This document shows, in pieces, positions 15,831 through 23,510 of a stretch of DNA of 64,000 nucleotides. Below the pieces are notes generated by a model. That model saw nothing but the letters and a program-made list of their open reading frames with translations. It ran no database searches and was not told where the DNA came from. Location of the stretch: NCBI GenBank assembly GCA_028718805.1, contig JAQUKY010000008.1, forward strand, positions 1 to 64,000. Reading direction: 5' to 3'. The stretch is from Candidatus Nanoarchaeia archaeon. GTDB lineage: Archaea > Nanobdellota > Nanobdellia > Pacearchaeales > GW2011-AR1. The position numbers and the translations under genes were made by a program. The stretch's first letter is position 1. The number at the start of each line of letters is the position of its first letter.

Positions 15831-16091
15831 TTATCTTTTATTTTTGTGTTCTTCAAAAATTTGTTCAAGTTCTTCCAGGTCTAAAGAAAGGTCTTGAGAA
15901 CTTCCACCAGTAGTTTCGTATTCTTCGCCTATTACCTTTGCCCAATTTCCTGGCTTAGGTAAAGGAGCTTTTCCCAAATTACTTCCTATTATTGCCATCC
16001 CCATTAAATCATCTCTTTTGCCATATTTATTAATATATTCTCCTTTATCATTAAAATGTCCTCCTTGCTCTGGTTGATAACCTTTTGCCAT
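15831..16091 (-). CDS. Small hypothetical protein upstream of SOR
   Basis: An 86-residue soluble protein with a glycine/lysine-rich first half (GYQPEQGGHFNDKGEYINKY, then GKAPLPKPGNWAKVIGEEYE) and an acidic helical end (LSLDLEELEQIFEEHKNKR). No family recognised. It ends 10 bases before the SOR start and has a TATA-like tctttaaata upstream, so it may be the first gene of the SOR transcript. Confidence 0.65.
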   Translation of the reverse strand: MAKGYQPEQGGHFNDKGEYINKYGKRDDLMGMAIIGSNLGKAPLPKPGNWAKVIGEEYETTGGSSQDLSLDLEELEQIFEEHKNKR

Positions 16092-16130
16092 ATTTATTTG
16101 ATAGAATTTAATTATTTAAAGATTATTATC

Positions 16131-16949
16131 TTATAATGAATCTAAAGGATTAGAAATTTTCTCTAATTCTGAAGTTGAAATATGAGTGTAAATCATCGTC
16201 GTGTTTATTGCAGCATGACCTAAAAGCACTTGAATCTTTCTTATATCTACTCCTGATTCAAGAAGATGAGTAGCAAAACTATGCCTCAGAGTATGGGGAT
16301 GAACTTCTTTATTAATACCTGCTTTTTGTGCTGCCTTCTGCACTATCTTCTGAATATTTCTTGTAGTTAGGGGTTTATCTTTGGAAAATAAAAATTGCCA
16401 ATCGCCATGTTTGCTAATAAACTTTTTTAGTTTTTTAGATATCTTTTCAGATAAAATAAACATCCTATCTTTTTTGCCTTTTCCTACTCTTACCCATCCA
16501 ATATTTTTATCTAAATCTATATTATTTGGTTTTAGATTCACAAGTTCAGAAACTCTTAGCCCTGAAGAATACAGCAGCTTGAGCATTAGGTTACTTTTAA
16601 AATTTTCAGCAGAATCAAATAATTTTGAAACTTCTTCTTTTGTCAGAACAGAAGGAAGCTTGTTTTCTTTTTTAGGGCGTTTAATCCCTAGAGTAGGGTC
16701 TTTACTAAGAATATTAGAATAAGCAAATCGGATTGAAGAGAGAAATAATATGTTTGAGGCACTTGCCTTGTCTGACATTTTATATGCTAAAAAACTCTTT
16801 ACATCATTTATGTCTATCTGCTCAGGCAATTTTTTTGAGTGTTCTAGTAATTGCCGGTTAAAATCCAGATAATTCCTTAAGGTATACTCCGATAATTTTA
16901 ATATCTTAATTTCTGTTTCAAGTCGCTTGAGAAATTCCTCTTTTTCCAT
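16131..16949 (-). CDS. xerA: XerA-type tyrosine recombinase
   Basis: A 272-residue recombinase, probably resolving chromosome dimers at a dif site. An N-terminal SAM-like core-binding domain spans about 1-85, the catalytic domain about 97-265. Catalytic residues: R132 (SGLRVSEL), K157-K160 region (GKGKKDR), H219 and R222 (HPHTLRHSF), H245 (LLGHAAINTT) and nucleophile Y254 (MIYTHIS). I start at ATG 16949 because a TATA-like tttatata lies about 25 nt upstream; the longer frame would place that TATA inside the gene. No neighbouring integrase features or attachment sites are evident, so a housekeeping role is favoured. Confidence 0.92.
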   Translation of the reverse strand: MEKEEFLKRLETEIKILKLSEYTLRNYLDFNRQLLEHSKKLPEQIDINDVKSFLAYKMSDKASASNILFLSSIRFAYSNILSKDPTLGIKRPKKENKLPSVLTKEEVSKLFDSAENFKSNLMLKLLYSSGLRVSELVNLKPNNIDLDKNIGWVRVGKGKKDRMFILSEKISKKLKKFISKHGDWQFLFSKDKPLTTRNIQKIVQKAAQKAGINKEVHPHTLRHSFATHLLESGVDIRKIQVLLGHAAINTTMIYTHISTSELEKISNPLDSL

Positions 16950-17009
16950 GTAAGAGATTGTGCGAACTTGTATATAAATGTTTTTTAATATCAAAAACAC
17001 TTATTGTTT

Positions 17010-17264
17010 ATGGATTTAGAAAAAAAGGTTAAAAAATTTGAGATAAAAATTGATCATGAAAAATGCAAGGGATGTAAACTATGCATTCATTTTTGTAAGT
17101 TTGATGTTTTAGAAATAGACAAAATATCAAATCAGAAAGGGTATTTTCCTATTCAAGTTAAAAATAAAGAGAATTGCACTGGATGCGGTAATTGTTATAT
17201 AATCTGTCCTGAAGGGATTTGTATTGAGGTATATAGAAAATACACCGCGGATAAAAATCAATAA
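17010..17264 (+). CDS. 2[4Fe-4S] ferredoxin (KorD-like)
   Basis: An 84-residue ferredoxin with two CxxCxxCxxxC sets: CKGCKLCIHFC and CTGCGNCYIICP. The N-terminal KFEIKIDHEKCKGCKLC and the C-terminal PEGICIEV resemble the delta subunit of 2-oxoacid:ferredoxin oxidoreductases, but no alpha, beta or gamma subunit gene is adjacent, so it may be a free electron carrier here. It is divergent from xerA and shares a 60-bp promoter region with it. Confidence 0.88.
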   Translation: MDLEKKVKKFEIKIDHEKCKGCKLCIHFCKFDVLEIDKISNQKGYFPIQVKNKENCTGCGNCYIICPEGICIEVYRKYTADKNQ

Positions 17265-17747
17265 TAACAAACGCCAATAAACCTATCTATGAACTGATTA
17301 CCAAAGCGTTTAAGAGTTAAATATTACCAGAAAATAGTTTTTGATACTGCTATCTTATTAATAAAAATTCCCCTTAAAACCAAGCCGATTAAAGAGTGTA
17401 GAGAAGGGAGTGGCTTGGTTAAGGGGGGCTAGAGAGGATTTAAGAATTTGTTTTAAGCATATTTTGATGATTATCTTATAACTGGCCAGATAAACAAACA
17501 ATAAAACCCTCTGCAGATTTTTGTAAAACAGCCATCATGTTGAGAGGGTTTTATTATTTAGAGTTATAGAGATTAAATGAAAAATATGAAATTTTTATTT
17601 GGGTGCCTCCTTTGAAATTTTTCTTAATTATGCTAGATATTTTTTATTTATAAATGGTAAGAAGGAGTTGTATGGACATCAGATATGTAGTAATCCTCTA
17701 TATCCCTCAATATAAAACCTTAAATAACTGAAAAAAATTACAATTAT
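17265..17747 (+). other. Structured intergenic region, possible ncRNA
   Basis: A 480-base gap with three strong inverted repeats. CCCCTTAAAACCAAGCC (17370-17386) pairs with GGCTTGGTTAAGGGG (17412-17426) with a 2-nt bulge. TTATCT (17471-17476) pairs with AGATAA (17488-17493). AATAAAACCCTCT (17500-17512) forms a perfect 13-bp stem with AGAGGGTTTTATT (17543-17555). A TATA-like gttaaatatt near 17316 could start a transcript of about 220 nt. A 19-codon ORF (17672-17731) with GGAG before its ATG sits just ahead of the next gene and is of doubtful meaning. Confidence 0.5.
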
Positions 17748-18407
17748 ATGTATCTGTACGACCTGTTGCTGAATAATGAAGAAATGTTAAAGATTTTATT
17801 TACAGTGGTAGTCGGGCTTTCTTGTTTTATTATTGTTTTAAAAACTAACAGATTATTCAGATTAAGCGATCACCAAGGGATTAGATACTTTAGAAATGCT
17901 TTCTTTTTTTATGGGCTTGCTTTTGTTTTCAGATATTTATTCTTAAGAATTTCTAATTTTGCTACTCAGATTATCTTTGAGTTTTTTATCATAATGGCAG
18001 GATTTTTTTTACTATATAGCCTGATCTGGAAAAAATTTGAAACTCAGGAAAAAGCAAGCTACAGCTCTTTATTTAATATAAGAATATTATTGTTTTATGT
18101 TTTAGTAGGAATTTTGGCATTTTTAGATTACATGTGGGCAAGCTATTGCTTCATGTTTGGTTCTCAGATTATCCTTTTTGCATATGCAAGTATTATAAGT
18201 TATCTTAATTATAAAAAAAGTAGTGGAAGAGGATTTACAAAACTATATTTTATAGTAATGCTCTTAAACCTTATTATCTGGATAGCTAATTTTGCTACTG
18301 CAAGATATTTAGGTTGGTATCAACCAATAGTAGTTGGAGTTTATGCTCTGAATATAATTATCTTTCTTATATTTTTATATGGAGTGGTTAGTTTAACAAG
18401 AAAATAG
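17748..18407 (+). CDS. Seven-TM integral membrane protein
   Basis: A 219-residue membrane protein with about seven hydrophobic helices starting near residues 13, 49, 74, 108, 130, 162 and 192. Short loops are rich in aromatic and basic residues (NRLFRLSDHQGIRYFRNAF between helices 1 and 2). I do not recognise a catalytic motif. It is followed 4 bases later by a winged-helix gene, so the pair could sense something at the membrane and act on transcription; that is inference from pairing only. Confidence 0.7.
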   Translation: MYLYDLLLNNEEMLKILFTVVVGLSCFIIVLKTNRLFRLSDHQGIRYFRNAFFFYGLAFVFRYLFLRISNFATQIIFEFFIIMAGFFLLYSLIWKKFETQEKASYSSLFNIRILLFYVLVGILAFLDYMWASYCFMFGSQIILFAYASIISYLNYKKSSGRGFTKLYFIVMLLNLIIWIANFATARYLGWYQPIVVGVYALNIIIFLIFLYGVVSLTRK

Positions 18408-18411
18408 AAAC

Positions 18412-18684
18412 ATGGTAAAGAAAAGGGAGAGATTAGAAGTTATTAGAGATATTCTTAATTCTATTAGGGAAAATAAGAACATAAAGCCTACAAGATTGCT
18501 TTATGCATCAAATCTGTCTCCCCAAATGTTTAAGGAGTATATTAATGAATTAATTGAAAAAAAATTCATTAGTTTAGACATAGATGAAGAGGAGAAAAAA
18601 ACCTTTTCTCTTACGAAGAGGGGTAATGAATTTTTAGAGGAATATAGAATTATAGAAAGATTTGTTGAAAATTTTGGGCTTTGA
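18412..18684 (+). CDS. Winged-helix DNA-binding protein
   Basis: A 90-residue wHTH protein of the archaeal HTH_45 type: RLEVIRDILNSIRENKNIKP, then TRLLYASNLSPQMFKEYINE (recognition helix near residues 36-48) and the wing FISLDIDEEEKKTFSLTKRG, ending in a helix. Such proteins usually dimerise through the C-terminal helix. Coupled with the 7TM gene upstream (4-nt gap). Target unknown. Confidence 0.82.
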   Translation: MVKKRERLEVIRDILNSIRENKNIKPTRLLYASNLSPQMFKEYINELIEKKFISLDIDEEEKKTFSLTKRGNEFLEEYRIIERFVENFGL

Positions 18685-18806
18685 ATAAACAAGATAATTA
18701 TAAAATCTCCTTTAAATTCAGAGTTCTGTATTTAAATCTTTGGTTGTTACTTTTTTATGGTCACTACTATGTATTATGCCTGATAACTATTGGATAAAAA
18801 TTGGGA

Positions 18807-18886
18807 TAACCGAGAAGCCTTAATCTACCGATTTTTTAGCCTTTTGGCGAGAAGACCTTTTATCTTTTTCTTGGAGTTTTCGGTTA
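18807..18886 (-). terminator. Inverted repeat at the end of the 18884 gene
   Basis: TAACCGA (18807-18813) pairs with TCGGTTA (18880-18886), enclosing 66 nt that include GCC-TTTT-GGC. The right arm overlaps the stop codon of the minus-strand gene. It may act in termination or 3' stability; the plus-strand wHTH gene ends about 120 bases away. Confidence 0.35.
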
Positions 18887-19225
18887 GCGTCGTCCTTTAA
18901 AATCTTCCCTCACCTTTCTTTCTAATTCAAGCAAACATCTTATAACATGTCTATCTGTTTTCCAGTTTGCTCTTTCTTCTTCAGTAACTTCAGTAGACAA
19001 CAAGTCTTCTATCCCCTCCTCTGCCCTCATTAAATCTGCTATTATCTGTGTTGGTAAATGTGACTTTTTTAATTCATATTTGAGGCATTTATCTATATAC
19101 TCAAAAACTACCTCTGAAGAATAACTAGGACCACTAGACCCCCATGTTTTGGGTCCTTTTATAATCATCCTTGCTTCGATATGATAATCCGCGGAGTATT
19201 TTTTTCTTATTATCTCATTTGCCAT
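18884..19225 (-). CDS. Hypothetical 113-residue protein
   Basis: A soluble mixed protein with a beta-like beginning (DYHIEARMIIKGPKTWGSSG) and helical remainder ending in a basic, charged helix (RHVIRCLLELERKVREDF). It is not recognised. A TATA-like tctttaaataacc about 30 nt upstream supports the ATG at 19225. Confidence 0.6.
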   Translation of the reverse strand: MANEIIRKKYSADYHIEARMIIKGPKTWGSSGPSYSSEVVFEYIDKCLKYELKKSHLPTQIIADLMRAEEGIEDLLSTEVTEEERANWKTDRHVIRCLLELERKVREDFKGRR

Positions 19226-19521
19226 ATTTTAAGCAGATTATTTGGTTATTTAAAGATTAATATATCCCAATATTTTATATTCTAATACTTATTTTCATTC
19301 CTTAATTTAATAACCCAATTAAAAATAGTCTTTTATAAACTTCTTGGAGAAAACCGCAGATTCTCGCATAAAAATCATAGTTTTTGGTTGAAAACAGGGC
19401 TAATGCTTATATATCGGTTAATTTTAGGGTAAAGCTATTACTATGGCCATATAATAAAAAATATAAAAGGTATAATAAAAAAATAAAAAATAAAATTAGG
19501 TCTAAGTTCTAAGAATTAAAA
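19226..19521. other. AT-rich intergenic gap
   Basis: About 296 bases with several TATA-like runs (ttttataaac near 19330, cttatatatcgg near 19407) and no convincing ORF. A short transcript could start here, but I see no stable secondary structure. Confidence 0.4.
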
Positions 19522-19806
19522 CTAGTATTCTTCTTCAGAATCATCTTCTGATTCAGATTCTTCTTTGAATTCTTCACTTTCAGATTCTTCTTCAGATCCT
19601 TCTTTCTTAGGTGTTTTGCCTTTTTGCTTCATAAAGCAGTCTCTGCAATAAACAGGCCTTCCTTCTGTTGGTTTGAAAGGAACTTCACATTCATTTCCGC
19701 AATCAGAACAAGTTGCTTTATGCATTTCTCTTGGTCCAAAACTTCTGAAACCTCCACCTCCGCGGTTGAAGCTTCTTCTTGGGCCGCCCCTATTAAAATT
19801 TCCCAT
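19522..19806 (-). CDS. CxxC...CxxC zinc-binding protein with RGG-like N-terminus
   Basis: A 94-residue protein with three zones: a glycine/arginine-rich start (NFNRGGPRRSFNRGGGGF) like RNA-binding RGG segments; a zinc ribbon CSDCGNECEVPFKPTEG...CRDC (cysteines near 33, 36, 54, 57) matching the cxxc_20_cxxc type of domain; and a very acidic tail (SEEESESEEFKEESESEDD). It likely binds RNA or a nucleic acid-protein complex. The same domain occurs in many DPANN and candidate-phylum genomes. Confidence 0.8.
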   Translation of the reverse strand: MGNFNRGGPRRSFNRGGGGFRSFGPREMHKATCSDCGNECEVPFKPTEGRPVYCRDCFMKQKGKTPKKEGSEEESESEEFKEESESEDDSEEEY

Positions 19807-19948
19807 GTTTGTCCTCCATTATCTTCTATTTGCCTAGTTTTCTAGGCCAAAAATGAGAAATAATATCAGTATATAAATTTATGTATTGGAGAAAATTAAA
19901 AGAGCATCAATTCCTAAACTTTAAATAATACTTTTGCCTGCAAGTAAA

Positions 19949-20740
19949 ATGCCAGATAATATTATTGATGTAAAAAATTTATCAAAGAATTTCGAAGAGA
20001 TTAAAGCAGTTGATAATATTTCATTTAATGTAAACCGTGGACAGATTTTTGCTTTTTTGGGGCCAAATGGTGCAGGTAAAACGACTACAATAAAAATGCT
20101 GACTACTCTGCTTCGCCCTTCTTCTGGAGAAATAAAAATAAATGGGTTTAATCCATTAAAAGAAAAACATAAAGCAAGACACTCTTTTGGGATAGTTTTT
20201 CAGGACCCAAGTTTAGATGATGAATTAACTGCTTATGAAAACATGGAGTTTCATGCGGTTATGTATGAAGTTGATAAAGAAACAAGAAAAAAAAGAATTG
20301 AAGAATTATTAAAATTTGTTGAATTATGGGACAGAAGAAATGAACAAATTAAGAACTTTTCTGGAGGGATGAAAAGAAGATTGGAAATTGCAAGAGGATT
20401 GATTCATCATCCAAAATTATTATTTCTTGATGAGCCAACTATTGGCCTGGATCCTCAGACAAGAAATCATCTGTGGCAATATGTTTTAAAATTAAATAAA
20501 GATGAAGGAATGACTGTCTTCCTGACTACACATTATATGGAAGAAGCTGAAAAGGTTGCTGACAAAATTGCAATAATTGACCATGGAAAGATTGCCAAAA
20601 TTGGAACTGCAGAAGAATTAAAAAAAATGACTAAAACAAGGTCATTAGAAGAAGCTTTTTTGAAAATAACAGGATATAATATAAGAGAAGAAAAAGCTTC
20701 TGCAAAAGATAATCTTAGATTTAGGAGGATGGGAAGATAA
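19949..20740 (+). CDS. ABC transporter ATP-binding protein (DrrA/CcmA type)
   Basis: A 263-residue ATPase of a drug/polysaccharide-type ABC-2 exporter. Walker A GPNGAGKTTTIK (about 43-54), Q-loop VFQDPSLDDELTA, signature FSGGMKRRLEIARGL, Walker B LLFLDEPTIGLD and switch His in FLTTHYME are complete. ATG 19949 is preferred to an upstream TTG. The stop overlaps the next ORF (TAATGG), and the permease follows that, so three genes form one operon. Substrate unknown. Confidence 0.94.
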   Translation: MPDNIIDVKNLSKNFEEIKAVDNISFNVNRGQIFAFLGPNGAGKTTTIKMLTTLLRPSSGEIKINGFNPLKEKHKARHSFGIVFQDPSLDDELTAYENMEFHAVMYEVDKETRKKRIEELLKFVELWDRRNEQIKNFSGGMKRRLEIARGLIHHPKLLFLDEPTIGLDPQTRNHLWQYVLKLNKDEGMTVFLTTHYMEEAEKVADKIAIIDHGKIAKIGTAEELKKMTKTRSLEEAFLKITGYNIREEKASAKDNLRFRRMGR

Positions 20741-21645
20741 TGGGAGTAAAAAAGAGAAGTCCGACAAAAACAATCGAAGCTACACCACATCCAGAAAAAG
20801 AACATACTCTTATTAAACCCTATAAAAAGGAGGTAATAGATATAACAGGTTATAAATCTGCTTCTAATATTAATGCAAGAACAGAATTTAGAAAATTTAC
20901 TGAAGCTACATCTAATGGTCCATATATTCATATTCATACTCATCCTTCTGAAGCTCCCCATCTAAATTTTTGGGATAAACTTGACCTTTATTTTCAGGGG
21001 GTAGGGAAAAAAGAAATTGAAAAATGGAAAAATATTACTGCTTTGCCTAGTGGAGCAGATATGGGGCAGCTTATAATAACCGATGATGAAAGAACTATGG
21101 ATATTGCTGTAAGGAACCCCAAAACGGGGGAGGTATTAGGGTATAATGTTCTTAGAAAAACTAAAAAAACACCAAAATGGGGAACTGCAAGAGCATATAT
21201 TCAAAAGCATTTTTTTAAGGGGGTTATGAATTTAATAAATTACAATCTCTTAGGCTTAGGGAAGAGAAGTGAAGAGCTTTCGAAGGATAAAATTAAATAT
21301 CATAAAGAAGTTTTAAAAGCAGTAAAGAGTGGAAATTACCAAAGAGCAAATGAAGCACTTGAAATATTTGCAGACAAATATTCCCTTCAACATCGAATGG
21401 TGCCTGCTCAAAACTACAAAGTAATGGAAACAAAAGGTACATTTGTGAATAAAGGCTTAGAACAAACAGTCTCTGTATTTATTGGGATTGGGGGGCTTTT
21501 AATATCTCTTTTATTTTTATCTTCAAATTTTACAGGATTCGCAATCGCTAATTTAACACAAAGAACTTCAAATATCATTGGGATGATTTTATTTATTGTT
21601 TCATTAATTGTGTTATTTTTTATTATGAAAAGGAGGAAAAACTAA
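20740..21645 (+). CDS. JAMM-like domain fused to two C-terminal TM helices
   Basis: A 301-residue protein embedded between ABC ATPase and permease. HIHTHP (H64, H66, H68) followed by LPSGADMGQLI (S104, D107) resembles the JAB1/MPN metalloprotease motif HxH...SxxD, though the spacing (about 35 residues) exceeds the usual 8-10, implying an insertion (FWDKLDLYFQGVGKKEIEKW). The C-terminal third has two TM helices (about 243-262 and 277-297) separated by SNFTGFAIANLTQRTSN. If real it would be a membrane-anchored metallopeptidase acting on, or processing cargo of, the exporter. Function is inferred from motif and context. Confidence 0.65.
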   Translation: MGVKKRSPTKTIEATPHPEKEHTLIKPYKKEVIDITGYKSASNINARTEFRKFTEATSNGPYIHIHTHPSEAPHLNFWDKLDLYFQGVGKKEIEKWKNITALPSGADMGQLIITDDERTMDIAVRNPKTGEVLGYNVLRKTKKTPKWGTARAYIQKHFFKGVMNLINYNLLGLGKRSEELSKDKIKYHKEVLKAVKSGNYQRANEALEIFADKYSLQHRMVPAQNYKVMETKGTFVNKGLEQTVSVFIGIGGLLISLLFLSSNFTGFAIANLTQRTSNIIGMILFIVSLIVLFFIMKRRKN

Positions 21646-21646
21646 T

Positions 21647-22393
21647 ATGGGAGTAATTTATATTATGTGGTTAAGACAGTTGAAAAGATACTGGAGGTCC
21701 AAATCAAGGATGATTGGAACTTTAGGGCAGCCTATTTTATTTCTAGTTGCATTGGGATTTGGTTTTGGTGCAATATACCAAAAAGCAGGAGGGGGAAACT
21801 ATCTGGAGTTTTTAGCTCCCGGAATAGTTGCAATGAGCATATTATTCACTTCTATGTTTAATGGAATAGAAGTCATTTGGGACAGACAGTTTGGATTTTT
21901 AAAAGAAACTTTAGTTGCTCCTGTTTCAAGAATTAAGATAATGATCGGAAGAACATTGGGAGGAGCAACTGTTGCATTTTGTCAGGGAATTCTTGTTTTA
22001 TTAATTTCAATAATTATCGGGTTTAGGATAGAAAATTTTATGGATATACCTGTTGCTTTAATATTTATGTTTTTAATTGCGATATTATTTACTGCATTTG
22101 GAACTGCTCTTGCTTCTAGAATACAAGACATGAATGCGTTTCCTTTAATAATTAATTTTTTAATAATGCCTCTGTTCTTTCTATCAGGAGCCTTATTTCC
22201 ATTAAATGATTTGCCTAGATTCTTGGAGATTATTGTAAAAATCAATCCCCTTTCTTATGGGGTAGATGGAATAAGAGGAGCTTTAACAAATTTAAGCAGC
22301 TTTGGATTATTCACTGATTTTTTTGTTCTTGCAGTATTAACCTTAATTGTTGGGGGAATTGGAAGCTGGATGTTTTCTAAGATTGAAGTATAA
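21647..22393 (+). CDS. ABC-2 type transporter permease (DrrB type)
   Basis: A 248-residue permease with six TM helices. Family features: N-terminal MWLRQLKRYWRSKSRMIGTL, then QPILFLVALGFGFG, LAPGIVAMSILFTSMFNGI, and the C-terminal FFLSGALFPLNDLPRFLEII with NPLSYGVDGIRGAL, the last being characteristic of DrrB/NodJ-type permeases. It pairs with the ATPase at 19949; both probably act as dimers. Start ATG 21647 is one base after the JAMM-like gene stop. Confidence 0.93.
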   Translation: MGVIYIMWLRQLKRYWRSKSRMIGTLGQPILFLVALGFGFGAIYQKAGGGNYLEFLAPGIVAMSILFTSMFNGIEVIWDRQFGFLKETLVAPVSRIKIMIGRTLGGATVAFCQGILVLLISIIIGFRIENFMDIPVALIFMFLIAILFTAFGTALASRIQDMNAFPLIINFLIMPLFFLSGALFPLNDLPRFLEIIVKINPLSYGVDGIRGALTNLSSFGLFTDFFVLAVLTLIVGGIGSWMFSKIEV

Positions 22394-22440
22394 ACCCTTA
22401 GAACACATAAAATTAAATATGAAAAAACACTAATTAAACA

Positions 22441-22689
22441 ATGAAAAGCTTTTTTAAGAATGATAAGGGAGAAATCCATTTCGGGATTAATGGAGGAGAT
22501 GGATTCCAAAAAATAGATAATTTTGATGTTAAAATTCTTAAAAACCTTGGAAGCAAAAAATTGTGGAGATGCACTGTCTGTAATGACTTGCGTATAGGAG
22601 AAATTGCCCCTAAGCAATGCCCTACTTGTTTTGCAATTGATGCTTTTGTTGAAATAAATGAAAAAGAATTTTTAGAGATGATAAAATAA
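22441..22689 (+). CDS. Rubredoxin-like zinc/iron-binding protein
   Basis: An 82-residue protein with WRCTVCNDLRIGEIAPKQCP plus TC: two CxxC pairs (C44, C47 and C60, C63) as in rubredoxin or the rubrerythrin C-terminal domain. The first 40 residues are not rubredoxin-like. It probably binds one iron and passes electrons, possibly to rubrerythrin or SOR. It lies just before the thiol-redox gene pair at 22818-23401. Confidence 0.78.
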   Translation: MKSFFKNDKGEIHFGINGGDGFQKIDNFDVKILKNLGSKKLWRCTVCNDLRIGEIAPKQCPTCFAIDAFVEINEKEFLEMIK

Positions 22690-22719
22690 GGGGGTAAAAC
22701 TTAAATCAATAATAAATAA

Positions 22720-22781
22720 AACGATATAAGATATGGCAATTGAGACTAGGTCATTGATGATTGCTTCATATTAAAATCGTT
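22720..22781 (+). promoter_or_regulatory. Nested hairpin before the glutaredoxin-FTR genes
   Basis: AACGAT (22720-22725) pairs with ATCGTT (22776-22781); inside, ATATG (22731-22735) with CATAT (22767-22771), GCAAT (22736-22740) with ATTGC (22760-22764), and GAC with GTC at the tip. Helices are separated by small internal loops; the upper loop has TGA opposite TTGATG, reminiscent of a kink-turn. Could be a leader element or a small ncRNA. A TATA-like acttaaatc lies near 22699. Confidence 0.45.
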
Positions 22782-22817
22782 CAATAAATTACTGATAAAG
22801 AACACAAAAATATGTTA

Positions 22818-23108
22818 ATGAAAAACAAAAAATGGCAAAAAATAATAATGTTTCATGGAGCTTCGTGCCCACATTGCCATAGAACAATGCCAAATGTTGA
22901 TAAACTGATTAAAGAAGGTTTTAAAATAGAGAAAAAAGAGGTCTGGGAAAATGAGAAAAATGCAGAAGAAATGAGAAAATTCAAAGATATAATTATTCCT
23001 GCCTGTGGCGATGGATTAGGGGTGCCTGCTTTTGTTGATTTAAATAAAAATAAAGCTATTTGTGGCGAACAGACTTATGAAGAGTTGAAAGAATGGTTAG
23101 AAAAATAA
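22818..23108 (+). CDS. Glutaredoxin/thioredoxin-like protein
   Basis: A 96-residue thioredoxin-fold protein with redox motif CPHC (FHGASCPHCHRT, near residue 17-20) and cis-proline region GLGVPAFVDL. Another cysteine pair (PAC and AICG) lies in the second half. It overlaps the FTR catalytic-subunit gene by 16 nt, which makes it the likely partner thiol protein reduced by that enzyme. ATG 22818 is chosen over ATG 22812 only weakly. Confidence 0.85.
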   Translation: MKNKKWQKIIMFHGASCPHCHRTMPNVDKLIKEGFKIEKKEVWENEKNAEEMRKFKDIIIPACGDGLGVPAFVDLNKNKAICGEQTYEELKEWLEK

Positions 23109-23401
23109 TTGAGATAAGCAAAGAAGAAATAGAAAAACAGATTAAAATCTGGAGAGAGTTTACAGAAAAACAGGAAAAGGATAAATTTATATTAAATCCT
23201 GATAAAGAGACTGTTGAAAGATTAGCAAAAGGGGTCTTAACAAATGAAAAAAATAAAGAAATGAAATTTTGCCCATGCAGGATGATTATGAGTGACAAAG
23301 AACAAGATAAAAAGCTAGTCTGTCCTTGTAGTTTTAAAATGCAAAAAACCTGGAAAGAAAAAGGCGAGTGCTGGTGTTCTTTATTTGTAAAGGCAAAATA
23401 A
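23093..23401 (+). CDS. ftrB: Ferredoxin:thioredoxin reductase catalytic chain
   Basis: A 102-residue FTR beta-type subunit. The conserved cysteines are C60 and C62 (CPCR), C77 and C79 (CPC), C93 and C95 (CWC), the pattern holding a [4Fe-4S] cluster next to a redox disulfide; it accepts ferredoxin electrons one at a time and reduces a disulfide protein. No variable (alpha) chain is present, as in non-photosynthetic archaeal versions. The ferredoxin at 17010 and the thioredoxin-like protein immediately upstream could complete the chain. Confidence 0.9.
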   Translation: MVRKIIEISKEEIEKQIKIWREFTEKQEKDKFILNPDKETVERLAKGVLTNEKNKEMKFCPCRMIMSDKEQDKKLVCPCSFKMQKTWKEKGECWCSLFVKAK

Positions 23402-23446
23402 AAAGAGATAACTTTAAGCAAACCTAAAGACTTAAAAACGACTAAT

Positions 23447-23510
23447 TATTATAAAATTTACCTTAAAAGGAAGAAGAGTTCTGTGGTAATTTAAAAAACT
23501 TATAATAGAA
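23447..23510 (+). promoter_or_regulatory. AGAGTTCTG leader motif (divergent copy)
   Basis: TTTACCTTAAAAGG, AAGAAGAGTTCTG (core 23474-23483), then ATTT-type AT sequence; the start codon is 27 nt further on, longer than in the other copies, with a second TATA-like element (cttataatag) in between. A TATA-like sequence precedes TTTACC by about 25 nt. Confidence 0.45.

Noticed and set aside
16131..16949. Phage or plasmid integrase marking a mobile element
   Set aside because: Size and motifs fit the housekeeping XerA of archaea; no att-like repeats or cargo around it.
17010..17264. KorD subunit of a 2-oxoacid oxidoreductase complex
   Set aside because: No other subunit gene is near; kept as a free ferredoxin.
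18721..18731. AGAGTTCTG-like sequence not near a start codon
   Set aside because: No gene start within range and no TTACC part; treated as chance.
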